Assembly: GCF_001761385.1 (NCBI RefSeq)
Contig: NZ_CP017476.1
Location: 3,771,501 to 3,835,500, forward strand
Source: Hydrogenophaga crassostreae
GTDB taxonomy: Bacteria; Pseudomonadota; Gammaproteobacteria; Burkholderiales; Burkholderiaceae_C
DNA: 64,000 bases
Direction of reading: 5' to 3'
Shown piece by piece: positions 50,648 to 59,443 of the stretch. Both the position numbers and the translations under genes were made by a program. Numbering within the stretch: position 1 is the first letter of the stretch; every line of letters begins with the position of its first letter. The notes beneath the pieces were generated by a model. That model searched no databases. It was not told the DNA's origin and was given only the letters and a program-made list of their open reading frames with translations.

Positions 50648-51054
50648 GCTGTTTACCGCGCTTTCTATCTGTTTTTTTGTGGCGTGAGGCTGGCGGCATT
50701 GTTCCACCAAAACCCGGCGCCGCTGGTGTCAGCGCTGCCCGCACCGAAAGTTTCGAGACGCGCCCGGGTTCGCCCAACGATCCGGGCGCCCTCACCCGGA
50801 CCGCCCATGCACAGGCCGTCACGAAAAACACGCAGCGCCAGGCCCCCGTTCATTTGTTCATTCGGCGACTCAAGCGGTCGAAACAGCCTGCGGTTGGCAG
50901 GCCCGAAGCTGTGCCCACGGCATTGCATTCGGATGATTTGTCTGGCCTTCGAGCTGCGCCTGTGGGAAAGTCGAGGCGCTGGACGCCTTGCCCGAAGACG
51001 CGCTGTGGTGCTTCGAAGCCAATTGATCCCTTCGCTCACCCCACGGAGACCACC
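50648..51054. other. Intergenic region before the 51055 lipoprotein
   Basis: These 407 bp are GC-rich and have no open frame with coding features. GGAGAC just before 51055 is the ribosome site of the next gene. Confidence 0.5.
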
Positions 51055-51630
51055 ATGCATTTCATTGCCACCGCGGTTCGGCCGCAAACCCTGGCCCTGG
51101 CCCTGGCGGTTCTGCTCGTCAGCGCTTGCGACCCCGCTCCGGCCGACCCGGCCGCCACCGCTTCACAACCCGCTTCGGCGGTGGCGCCCGCTGGCGAGAG
51201 CGAGGACAAGGGAGCGCTCGGCAGCGGCTCGCTCGAATTCCACCTGGAACCCGGCACCACGCTGGCCCTGCCCGTCACCTTCTGCGCAGGCCACGGCACC
51301 ATATTGACCGTCGCAGGCCGCGAGGGCGAAACCCAGGTGGATCTGCGGGTGATCGAGCTGGAGGCTGCGCGAAGCGGCGCCTCACTTGAGAAGAGCACCG
51401 AGGTCGGCTACCGCTTCAATGGCACGGACGACCAGGGACGCAAATTCATGGAGCTGTGGCAAACCAGGTCGATAGACGCAGTGGTTCGGGACGGCGACAA
51501 CACCCGCGTGAGCGGGAAGCTCTATGGCCTGCGCAGTTTCGACAAGGGCAACGGCGCAGGCACCTCGCCCGAGCCGATCGACGGCGGCACCGAGCACGCG
51601 TTCACACTGTCGGCCACATGCTCAAAATGA
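51055..51630 (+). CDS. Hypothetical lipoprotein
   Basis: The 191-residue protein has a signal ending in lipobox VSAC (Cys25), then a low-complexity Ala/Pro/Ser linker (26-50). A compact beta-rich domain follows (SLEFHLEPGTTLALPVTFCA, ILTVAGREGETQVDLRVIEL and others) with two cysteines, one early and one at the C terminus, that may pair. The family is not recognised. It should sit in the outer or inner membrane facing the periplasm. ATG at 51055 with GGAGAC upstream. Confidence 0.65.
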   Translation: MHFIATAVRPQTLALALAVLLVSACDPAPADPAATASQPASAVAPAGESEDKGALGSGSLEFHLEPGTTLALPVTFCAGHGTILTVAGREGETQVDLRVIELEAARSGASLEKSTEVGYRFNGTDDQGRKFMELWQTRSIDAVVRDGDNTRVSGKLYGLRSFDKGNGAGTSPEPIDGGTEHAFTLSATCSK

Positions 51631-52128
51631 CCTGACGGCCTCGACAAGCCGCCGCGTTGCCGGCCTGGTCAGAGGGCGCATTCTCTGCCAAAGGCCGGTC
51701 GCGCTCGAACAAGGCGGCGGGGTCTGTGCCTTCGCCTGTGGCCTCGAGCCCGGGTCTTGCAATGCAACAGTCGTAAGCAATTGGCCCGAGAGGCCATGTG
51801 CGCTCGACTCAGGGCCACGCTGAACAGGTCCCCTGCGGCGAGCGATGCTTTCACCCACCGCATTCAAACAATCCCGGCGCAAACCGCCGGGTTTCAGCGG
51901 CGGGCACCGTAACCAGTGCTCACACCTTTGTGCGCTGCGCAAGGCGGCAAGGCGTCACCGGGTGTTCCAATTGCCGCTGGGCTTTTTGGGCTTTTGTTGC
52001 GCCTGTGTGCGCGCGTTCAGACAGCGCTTTATGCCCATCTGGTTGCGGGCGGCGAGCCCACGTTTGTATGCTCGTGACACCCGGACCGACCCACCTCATG
52101 CACGCCTGCAGACAGGCGAACCCCGACC
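51631..52128. other. Intergenic region with a possible promoter
   Basis: About 498 bp without a supportable gene. TTGCGG (52043-52048) and TATGCT (52067-52072), 18 bp apart, form a plausible promoter for the following lipoprotein gene. Confidence 0.4.
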
Positions 52129-53883
52129 ATGCCTTCAAAAGTTTCCCGAGTTCAAGCCGCTTTTCGCCCCACCCTGGTGCTGGCGCTGTTGTTGCTGATA
52201 ACCGCTTGCGGAGGAGGCGAAAAGCCCGATGCAGGCACAGATGCCACCATGGCCACAAGCAACAACCCGGTGGTTGCCGGCACGGCGAGCCAGGAGAAGG
52301 ACCGTGTCAATGCGCTGTGGGCCCTTGGCGCCGAAATGAACGCCGCCGAAGTGGAGCAGGCGCAAGTGCAAGATGGCTCGGCAGCCCAGCCACTGAAGGT
52401 TGCGCCTTTGCCGATCGCCACCAAGGCGCTGGCGCCTGTGACGGTGTACCGGTTTTTCAACCGGAACACCCTGGCGCACTTCTACACCTCAAGCACCACC
52501 GAGCGCGATTCCGTGCAGGCCAGCCTGCCTTTCATGACCTACGAAGGCCCGGCCTTTCAGGCCAGCAGCCAGAGCGACTCCAACCTGAGCCCGGTGTTTC
52601 GCTTCCTCAACAACCAGACCGGCGTGCATTTCTACACCATCAGCACCACCGAACGTGACCATATCCTGAGCACCGTCCCGCAGCTCACCTACGAAGGCGT
52701 GGCGTATTACGCCAGCAAGGTGGCCGGGGACGGGTTTCGACCGCTCTACCGGTTTTTTGTGGGCAGCTCCGGCTTTCATTTTTATACGGTGAGCGGGTCT
52801 GAAGCAGGCAATGTGATCGCGGGTCTGCCGAACTACAACTACGAGGGCATTGCCTACTACGTGCTGGGGACCGCTGAGGCTGGAGCCCCTGAGGCTCCCG
52901 GCAACCACACCAACACGGTGCCGGTTCCTGCCGCCGGCAACGCGATCGACACCAGCCAGCCTGACCGTGTTGTCGGCACGGGCACACCCGCCAGTTGCAC
53001 GGGGCAGGCCGTGGTGAACGCTGTGGCGCTGGGCGGCAAGATTCGCTTCAACTGCGGCGCCAGCCCGGTGACGATCAACATGACCAGCACGGCCAAGGTG
53101 TTCAACAACCGCCCCGATGTGACGCTGGACGGCCAGGGCCTGATCACTTTGAATGGCGGAGGCAAGGTTCGCATCCTTTACCAGAACACCTGCGATGAGG
53201 CCCTGGTCTGGACCACCAGCCATTGCCAGGACCAGGAAACGCCTCGGCTCACGGTGCAGAACATGCGCTTCGTCAACGGCAACTCGACCGGTCAGTTGAC
53301 CGATGGCGGCGGCGGCGGCGCCATCTTCGTTCGCGGCGGCCAGTTCAAGATCGTCAACAGCGTGTTCACCAACAACCGTTGCGAGCTTGCCGGGGAAGAC
53401 ATCGGCGGGGGTGCGGTGCGCGTGCTCGCGATGTACCAGAACCGCCCGGTGTATGTGGTGCAAAGCACCTTTGGTGGCGGCCCCGGCTTGGGCAACACGG
53501 CTTCCAGCGGCGGCGCTCTGAGCAGCATCGGCGTGTCTTACAGCATCTTCAACAGCCTGTTGAGCCACAACTCGGCGGTCGGAAACAATGCCGATGCGCT
53601 GCGGGCAGGCACGCCGGGAGGCGGCAGCGGCGGGGCCATTGCCAACGACGGCAATGACTACACCCTGTCCATCTACGGCAGCATGGTGAGCGACAACACA
53701 GCGATAGAGGGCGGCAGCGGCGTGTTTTACGTGAGCAACAACCGCACGGGCCACATGACATTGAGCGACTCGGTGTTTGTGCGCAATCCGGCATCGCGTT
53801 ACGGCACAGCCGGTTTGCCCGGCTTCTTTGTGCTGGCGGCGCCGGGACAGCCCGTGGTGACGCGAACCACCATTTCATACTGA
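52129..53883 (+). CDS. Lipoprotein with DUF5648 repeats and a beta-helix domain
   Basis: The 584-residue protein has a lipoprotein signal (ITAC, Cys25). Three DUF5648-type repeats follow between about 100 and 245: VYRFFNRNTLAHFYTSSTTE, VFRFLNNQTGVHFYTISTTE and LYRFFVGSSGFHFYTVSGSE, each followed by a (Y)EG(x)AYY segment. After a linker, residues 285-580 look like a right-handed parallel beta helix of the pectate-lyase/CSLREA type with many Asn, Gly and Ser turns. Such proteins are exposed adhesins or polysaccharide-active proteins; no catalytic residues could be placed. It ends at TGA 53881-53883. Confidence 0.78.
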   Translation: MPSKVSRVQAAFRPTLVLALLLLITACGGGEKPDAGTDATMATSNNPVVAGTASQEKDRVNALWALGAEMNAAEVEQAQVQDGSAAQPLKVAPLPIATKALAPVTVYRFFNRNTLAHFYTSSTTERDSVQASLPFMTYEGPAFQASSQSDSNLSPVFRFLNNQTGVHFYTISTTERDHILSTVPQLTYEGVAYYASKVAGDGFRPLYRFFVGSSGFHFYTVSGSEAGNVIAGLPNYNYEGIAYYVLGTAEAGAPEAPGNHTNTVPVPAAGNAIDTSQPDRVVGTGTPASCTGQAVVNAVALGGKIRFNCGASPVTINMTSTAKVFNNRPDVTLDGQGLITLNGGGKVRILYQNTCDEALVWTTSHCQDQETPRLTVQNMRFVNGNSTGQLTDGGGGGAIFVRGGQFKIVNSVFTNNRCELAGEDIGGGAVRVLAMYQNRPVYVVQSTFGGGPGLGNTASSGGALSSIGVSYSIFNSLLSHNSAVGNNADALRAGTPGGGSGGAIANDGNDYTLSIYGSMVSDNTAIEGGSGVFYVSNNRTGHMTLSDSVFVRNPASRYGTAGLPGFFVLAAPGQPVVTRTTISY

Positions 53884-54116
53884 GCAACCCGATCCAGGGC
53901 CTCACCCGGCCCCTCGATTGTTCGGCGTTCAAGCCGCGCCGGTTGCGGCACCAAACGGCTGATCGGGTCCAGGGGTGTGCGTACCTGCATTGGGCTTCAT
54001 GTTGTGCAGATGGCCAGGCGGGGCAACCCTTTGGTGACCGAAAACATTTGTTCGACGCCGCCCCGCGGACATCCTAGAATTCGCTTCCGTTCATCCATTT
54101 CAGCCGGGAGAGTTTC

Positions 54117-54500
54117 ATGAAAAATGCCGCCATGGTGCTCGCTGCAACCGTTTTTTCGATGGGCAGTGCCTTCGCACAAAACACGTTCCCAACCGAATAC
54201 CCCGCCGAGGCCAAGCCCGTCGCGGGCAGCGAAATTTCCAACCGGTTGACCGGCAAGGTTTTCACGGTGAAGTCGGCCACCAGTGGCGACTGGCGCATGG
54301 AGTTCGACAAGCGGGGTTACGCATTTGTCGATACAGACAGCGGCTACCGCGACAACGGCCCTTGGCGCATCGAGGGCGAGAAATGGTGCGCCAACATGGG
54401 CAAGACAGGCGACAACTGCGCGGAGTTGTATGCCGCCGGCGAAACGCTTTACTACAAGCGTGCCAAGAACGGCGAAGTGGTTTCGATGACCATGCGCTGA
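54117..54500 (+). CDS. Hypothetical secreted protein
   Basis: The 127-residue protein has a cleavable signal peptide ending near SAFA (residue 20) and a small beta-rich domain with DWRMEFDKRGYAFVDTDSGY and GPWRIEGEKWCANM; two cysteines could pair. It resembles small periplasmic proteins of unknown function. GGGAGAG lies nine bases before the ATG, supporting the start. Confidence 0.7.
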   Translation: MKNAAMVLAATVFSMGSAFAQNTFPTEYPAEAKPVAGSEISNRLTGKVFTVKSATSGDWRMEFDKRGYAFVDTDSGYRDNGPWRIEGEKWCANMGKTGDNCAELYAAGETLYYKRAKNGEVVSMTMR

Positions 54501-54582
54501 CCCGATCAGCCTGCTCGGGCGAAGAGGCCCTCACGCTTCACATGAGCGCGTCAGACTGGCGGTGATCGGGATCAGGCTGTTT

Positions 54583-54591
54583 GGGGTCAGA
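54583..54591 (+). repeat. GGGGTCAG-type repeat, copy 7
   Basis: TTTGGGGTCAGACGCCGGTT shares 13 bases with copy 6. It lies in the 221-bp gap after the secreted protein gene. Confidence 0.55.
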
Positions 54592-54641
54592 CGCCGGTTA
54601 TCCGGATTCAGGATCTGCTGCACCAGATCACGCCCAGGGCG

Positions 54642-54650
54642 GGGGTCAGA
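54642..54650 (+). repeat. GGGGTCAG-type repeat, copy 8
   Basis: GGGGGTCAGACATTGCACC, 59 bases after copy 7 in the same orientation. Confidence 0.5.
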
Positions 54651-54721
54651 CATTGCACCGCCGCCCGGGTTGTCGATGTCGATGCAACTGGATCTTCCTG
54701 CCATCTCACCCTGCGCCGCGC

Positions 54722-55150
54722 TCAGTGCAGCGTATTCGCAATGATCTGGTGCACTTCCTGTTCCAGACCCGTTGAAGGAATAACCACCATCTGCTTGCCG
54801 CCGAATTCAGCCGAGTAGCGCGGCGCTTCGCTGGCATGTTGATAGGCCTCGCCGAGCTGGACAATCAATTGCCCGACGTCGATGGGCGAAAGCCCATGTT
54901 CTGCGGCAAATTCCTTCAGGCCGGTGACCTTGCCATCGTGAATCCAGGCAATGCCAAAGTTCTTCGGAGGCTTGCCGAAGAAGACAAAGGCTTCATGCTC
55001 TGCGGGCACCACTTCCATGTGGTCAGACACCTTGTAGGCCAGTTCCTCCAGCGGCGCTTTGACTTCATCGAGTCTGGCCACGGCCTCGTTGCCCGCCGGC
55101 AACGGCGGATACGTCACTTTGCTGCCAAAAATCTTGTCCATCAGTCCCAT
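54722..55150 (-). CDS. Conserved hypothetical protein
   Basis: The 142-residue cytoplasmic protein begins MGLMDKIFGSKVTYPPLPAG and continues with a helical segment (VARLDEVKAPLEELAYKVSD), a beta strand pair (EAFVFFGKPPKNFGIAWIHD) and a long C-terminal helix region. I do not recognise a named family. AAAGGAGA nine bases before the ATG (55148-55150) strongly supports the start. Confidence 0.68.
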   Translation of the reverse strand: MGLMDKIFGSKVTYPPLPAGNEAVARLDEVKAPLEELAYKVSDHMEVVPAEHEAFVFFGKPPKNFGIAWIHDGKVTGLKEFAAEHGLSPIDVGQLIVQLGEAYQHASEAPRYSAEFGGKQMVVIPSTGLEQEVHQIIANTLH

Positions 55151-55459
55151 GATGTTCTCCTTTCAGAAGAATAAAAGTGAGTCTGACAACGGCCCACAAG
55201 CGCGAAGCGGGTAGATGCGTTGAGAGGGAAAATCTGTCGCCAGACGTTTTCACCTTAGACCATCAGAGCCATCTTTTCAAATCGGATCGCCATAATCGGG
55301 TTCGGCGGCCGGTTGCTCAACGTACCCCGCAACTCTTGGGCCCCTGGGACAAGGCCCTGCATTTCGCTGCTCTCACAACCGTTTGCATGGGTCGTCCAAT
55401 GAATGGATGCCGCCTGTTTCCCACCGGCCAAAGCCTGACCTTTGCCCCAGAAAAGCCCT
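55151..55459. other. Divergent intergenic region
   Basis: These 309 bp separate a minus-strand hypothetical gene from the plus-strand glycosidase-like gene. No gene, repeat or clear promoter was recognised. Confidence 0.45.
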
Positions 55460-57112
55460 ATGAACCCCGATACCGCGACTGCCAATCACCTGATTGAAAT
55501 CGAGTTTTGCTCTGGCAAGGCATACCAGGACCCCTTCGTTGACGTCATTCTGGATGTCACCTTCACCGAGCCTGGAGGCCGGCAGCTCACGGTTCCGGCT
55601 TTTTGGGCAGGCGGTGCCCGCTGGTTGGTGCGCTACGCCTCGGCGACCATGGGTGTTCACCCGTACACCACCCAGTGCAACGACGTTGAAAACCCGGGCC
55701 TGCACCACATCCAGGGCTCGGTCACGGTGACGCCTTATGAGGGTGACAACCTGTTGCTGCGCCACGGTGCACCCAAAGTCGCGGCTGACAACCGCCACTT
55801 CAGCTACGGCGATGGAACCCCGTTCTTCTGGCTGGGCGACACCTGGTGGCTGGGGTTGACCAGCCGCCTGAACTGGCCCGGCGATTTTCAGGCGCTGGCA
55901 AAAGACCGCCACGACAAGGGCTTCACGGTGGTGCAAATCGTTGCAGGCCTCTACCCCGACATGCCCGCGTTTGACCCCAGAGGCGCAAGCCTTGCGGGGT
56001 TCTCATGGAACGCCGACTTCACATCGATCAACCCGGCCTTTTTTGATGAGGCCGATGCGCGGATCATGCATCTGGTTGACATGGGTCTTTGCCCATGCAT
56101 TCTGGGCACATGGGGCTACTACCTGAACTGGCTGGGCACGGAAAAAATGAAACTGCACTGGCGCTACATCATGGCCAGGTGGGGCGCGCTTCCCGTTGTA
56201 TTTGCGGCGGCAGGGGAACAAGTCATGCCCTGGTACCTCTCGGAAAACAAGGCGGCTGAAAGCGCCTGGCTGAAGCAGGAATGGTCAAAGGTTGTTCGCT
56301 ACATGCGCGAGATCAACGGCTTCCATCGGTTGATCACCACACATCCACAAACAAGTGGCCGCAGCTGTGTTGACGATCCCGGTTTGCTTGATTTTGAAAT
56401 GCAACAGACCGGCCATGGATCGCCGACCGTTTCTCACGCAGCGCGAGCAACAGAAGGGTGGCATGCCCAGCCGGAAATGCCGGTCGTCTGCGGCGAATCG
56501 CGGTACGAAGCACTGGAAATCACCCCTGAAGTCACCACCACGGATGCCCGGCAGGCCTTCTGGGCGCACTTGCTCAACAGCGGCTGCGCCGGCCATACCT
56601 ATGGTGCCAACGGCGTGTGGCAGGTGAACCGCGAGAACGACCCTTTTGGCAATTCGCCAAGTGGCCGAAACTGGGGGGTCACGCCTTGGCGCCAGGCCAT
56701 GCAACTGCCTGGCTCTGCCCATCTGGCCCGAGCGAAGGCTTTGTTGCTCACCTTGCCCTGGCACCGGCTGGAGCCGATTGCGCTGCCTTCAATCAGCAAA
56801 CTGACGCAGCTCTGGAAAAAGTTCTTCAAGTCCGATCTGTTGCCTTCAAGGCACCAGCACCCGGTGGCCGCAGCGGCCACAAGAGACGGTGAACTGGCTC
56901 TTTATTATTTTCTGGATACAAGGCCCATTGCGGTTGACGGGAAACCGTTTGCCCACCCGGTTGACGCGTTCTGGTTTGATCCAGCGAATGGAAACACCAC
57001 GCCGATGGAGAACACCAAACACCTGGCCCGCGATCAGACGCCCAGTGCCCCGCCCGGCAAGAACGGCGCCGGCGACACCGATTGGCTGCTGGTGGTCAAG
57101 CGGCCCGGGTAG
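55460..57112 (+). CDS. DUF5060/DUF4038-type glycoside hydrolase-like protein
   Basis: The 550-residue protein has an N-terminal beta-sandwich (about residues 15-100: ILDVTFTEPGGRQLTVPAFW, WLVRYASATMGVHPYTT). A TIM-barrel region follows (110-420) of the DUF4038 type: GTPFFWLGDTWWLGLTSRLN, KGFTVVQIVAGLYPD, ILGTWGYYLNWLG and MPVVCGESRYEALE with a likely catalytic Glu. A C-terminal beta domain closes it. Relatives include apiosidase-like and collagen-binding glycosidases, so it should cleave a plant or bacterial polysaccharide. No signal peptide is visible, so it would act inside the cell or leave by another route. ATG at 55460; six upstream codons are open but unsupported. Confidence 0.72.
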   Translation: MNPDTATANHLIEIEFCSGKAYQDPFVDVILDVTFTEPGGRQLTVPAFWAGGARWLVRYASATMGVHPYTTQCNDVENPGLHHIQGSVTVTPYEGDNLLLRHGAPKVAADNRHFSYGDGTPFFWLGDTWWLGLTSRLNWPGDFQALAKDRHDKGFTVVQIVAGLYPDMPAFDPRGASLAGFSWNADFTSINPAFFDEADARIMHLVDMGLCPCILGTWGYYLNWLGTEKMKLHWRYIMARWGALPVVFAAAGEQVMPWYLSENKAAESAWLKQEWSKVVRYMREINGFHRLITTHPQTSGRSCVDDPGLLDFEMQQTGHGSPTVSHAARATEGWHAQPEMPVVCGESRYEALEITPEVTTTDARQAFWAHLLNSGCAGHTYGANGVWQVNRENDPFGNSPSGRNWGVTPWRQAMQLPGSAHLARAKALLLTLPWHRLEPIALPSISKLTQLWKKFFKSDLLPSRHQHPVAAAATRDGELALYYFLDTRPIAVDGKPFAHPVDAFWFDPANGNTTPMENTKHLARDQTPSAPPGKNGAGDTDWLLVVKRPG

Positions 57113-57311
57113 CCGGGATCAACAGACGGGAACCCGGCGGGCCGACATCTGCGATCGGCCTCCTTTCAACCGGGGCCACGGCGCCCGCCCTCCACGCGCC
57201 GGAACCGGATTCCTGCCCAAAGGCAGGAACGGGCTCTCTCGGCGTCAAGGCAACCCGGCATGGCGCAATACCGAGCCTTCAAGCTTGCAACACGAAACGC
57301 TCTGGCCCGGG

Positions 57312-57749
57312 CTATTTTGCTGGCGGCATCGCACCTGGATCAACCGCAGAGGCCGGTTGCATGATGGTGATGGTTTCTCGAACGATGCCACCCGACTCCA
57401 CACTGCCTTGCGATGCGCCCTCCCCTTCAACCATGCGCTGGCAGGCCGCGCGGTCCACGGCATCCTGATGCACTTCACAGCGCGAGAGCGCGTTGCGCCG
57501 AAGCTCGGCGGCCGACGCGTCACCTGACAAAGTGCCGCGCAGCGCGGCCTGGCGGACAGCGCCAGCCTCGCGCAAGCAGGCTTCGCGCGATTCAACGCTC
57601 CCTTGTTTGGCCACGCATGCCTGGCGGTCCTTTTCGTATTGCGCATCCACGGCCGCTTGTTCGCCAGCGGCAAGCGCCTGACCCATCGGCCCGAACAAGG
57701 TGAGGGCCAGTGCCAGGGTTGGCAAAGATAAAGAGGCGGCTTGTTTCAT
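57312..57749 (-). CDS. Hypothetical secreted Cys-containing protein
   Basis: The 145-residue protein has a signal peptide ending after QALAAG (about residue 28). A helical region follows with evenly spaced cysteines (RQACVAKQGSVESREACLRE, LSRCEVHQDAVDRAACQRMV), suggesting two disulfide-linked helical hairpins. The acidic C terminus ends in PAK. The family is unknown, though similar periplasmic proteins are frequent in Comamonadaceae. AAAAGGAGA upstream of the ATG at 57747-57749 supports the start. Confidence 0.65.
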   Translation of the reverse strand: MKQAASLSLPTLALALTLFGPMGQALAAGEQAAVDAQYEKDRQACVAKQGSVESREACLREAGAVRQAALRGTLSGDASAAELRRNALSRCEVHQDAVDRAACQRMVEGEGASQGSVESGGIVRETITIMQPASAVDPGAMPPAK

Positions 57750-58195
57750 GGTGAGGTTCTCCTTTTGGGCGGCGTGCAACGTGCGCCGCGCTGTTTGGTT
57801 TGCTTTGACCATGCACAGGCGCGAATGAGCAAGCGGCTGAACAGTCAGCAGAGCCCTGCACGGTAAGACAACACCCCCATGCTCGGTGGGGTACCCGACC
57901 AGCGGCGTACGACGCGGCCGCCATGGTTTGTAGGACAAGACCGACAACGGCGCAACCTGGCCCGGTGCGGTGGGGAGCCGGCAGTGGGAGATTGGGGTCA
58001 CAGTCCGGTTTTCCAGCACCGTGCCCCTTGGCCGGTGCTTCAACCCGGCAAGCTCCAACGGCCCTCCCGGTTTGGACCAGACAGGACATTGACGATCCGG
58101 TCATGCGTCTGAACCTTGCTAAAGGCACTGGAAGGCAGATAACCTGTTGACGGTGATGCCGATCTCGGCACCCACCGCTTCATAAAGCGACAAGC
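57750..58195. other. Intergenic region upstream of the cupin gene
   Basis: These 446 bp have no supportable gene. They contain repeat core copy 9 at 57994 and the promoters of two divergent genes. Confidence 0.45.
57994..58001 (+). repeat. GGGGTCAC variant of the GGGGTCAG repeat, copy 9
   Basis: GATTGGGGTCACAGTCCGGTT is shortened here to ATTGGGGTCACAGTCC; it keeps the core except for the seventh-eighth bases and lies in the same orientation as the other copies. Confidence 0.4.
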
Positions 58196-59200
58196 ATGCA
58201 ATCTGAGACGCAAACCGAGTTTTCCTGCGATTTCGCGCCACTGTTTGATCCCCCACTGGGTCAGGTGGATGTGGTGTCGGGCATCACGAAAGAAGCCTTC
58301 GAAAGCAACTACCGGCGCCCCCGGCGACCGGTGATCATTGACGATGGGGCGAAGGCCTGGCCAGCTTTGAAACGCTGGCAAGACCCGGCCTACCTGGTGG
58401 CGGCGGCGGGGCACCGACCTGCTTTCGTGCGCGATCTCGACGCAGGCAATATCGACTCGGCCAGCTACCACGAGGCGTATCAAGAGGTGCGCCTGGATGA
58501 GCTGGTAGAGCGCCTGTTTTCCGATCAGCCACCCGCCTGGTACCTGACTCAGGGGCTCATCATGCGCGGAGACGGGCTTGGCTCTATGCTGGGGCGCAGC
58601 TGCTGGCCAGCCTCACTGCCCGAGCTGGCCTGTGACCTCGTTGAACCGCCCTTCTGGCCACAAGAGAGTCTCACGGAATGCAACCTCTGGTTGGGTCCCG
58701 GCGGACAGTCCAGCGGCTTGCACTACGATGAATACGACAACCTGAATGGGGTCGTATTGGGCAGCAAGCGGTGGCTGCTGTTTCCGCATGACCAAGCCAA
58801 GGTGTTGCTCAACGGAGCCCGAGGGCGGGACAGCATTGCCCCCGGATTTCATTTTTCGCAAGCAGACCGCTTTGCCAACGAGAGAGGGCGTGCCCGGGGA
58901 TACGAGTGCATCACACGCCCTGGCCAGTTGCTGTATGTACCGGCGGGCATGTGGCACCAGGTGTTCTCCAGCAACGGTCCGAGCCTGGCCGTCAACTATT
59001 GGTACCTGAGCCTCCCGCGCGACGCGGTGCGCTCGGCGGTGTTGCATGCCCGGCGCTACAGCGGATTTGCAGCACGCAAGCGGTTTCTGCTGGTGCTTGG
59101 CGTGATCGCTGCCAAGGTCATGTTGAAGACGGCCCAGTACGGTTTTGGGAAACGCGCCCCGTCAGAAATACAGATCGGTCAACCCGGCTACCGACTTTAG
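58196..59200 (+). CDS. Cupin-like / JmjC-type oxygenase
   Basis: The 334-residue protein fits the cupin_8/JmjC class of 2-oxoglutarate and Fe(II)-dependent oxygenases. RRPVIIDDGAKAWPALKRW near residues 43-62 is the usual entry motif. GLHYDEYDN (about 174-182) gives the HxD metal pair, and PAGMWHQVFSSNGPSLAVNY (about 250-270) gives the third His. Such enzymes hydroxylate proteins, RNA or small molecules; the substrate is unknown. The C-terminal 65 residues are basic and helical. It stands alone on the plus strand. Confidence 0.82.
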   Translation: MQSETQTEFSCDFAPLFDPPLGQVDVVSGITKEAFESNYRRPRRPVIIDDGAKAWPALKRWQDPAYLVAAAGHRPAFVRDLDAGNIDSASYHEAYQEVRLDELVERLFSDQPPAWYLTQGLIMRGDGLGSMLGRSCWPASLPELACDLVEPPFWPQESLTECNLWLGPGGQSSGLHYDEYDNLNGVVLGSKRWLLFPHDQAKVLLNGARGRDSIAPGFHFSQADRFANERGRARGYECITRPGQLLYVPAGMWHQVFSSNGPSLAVNYWYLSLPRDAVRSAVLHARRYSGFAARKRFLLVLGVIAAKVMLKTAQYGFGKRAPSEIQIGQPGYRL

Positions 59201-59443
59201 GCTGGCCTCGGCAGGCTTGCGAGTTCCCCGGCCAGACACGGGCCCGTTTCCAGGGTTCCATGGCCGGGTACCGGGCCGCAGCAGACACGTCGCGGGTGGC
59301 TCCCGGCGCTGCCCCGGCCTACGTGAAAAACACCGTTTTGGCGTCACATTGCCTGTTCCTGGCATGGAATGAGTTGGCTACATTCTTTTACATGTATCAT
59401 CCCAAAGCACTACAGCCCCGCCCATGTGAAAGGCCATCTGCAT

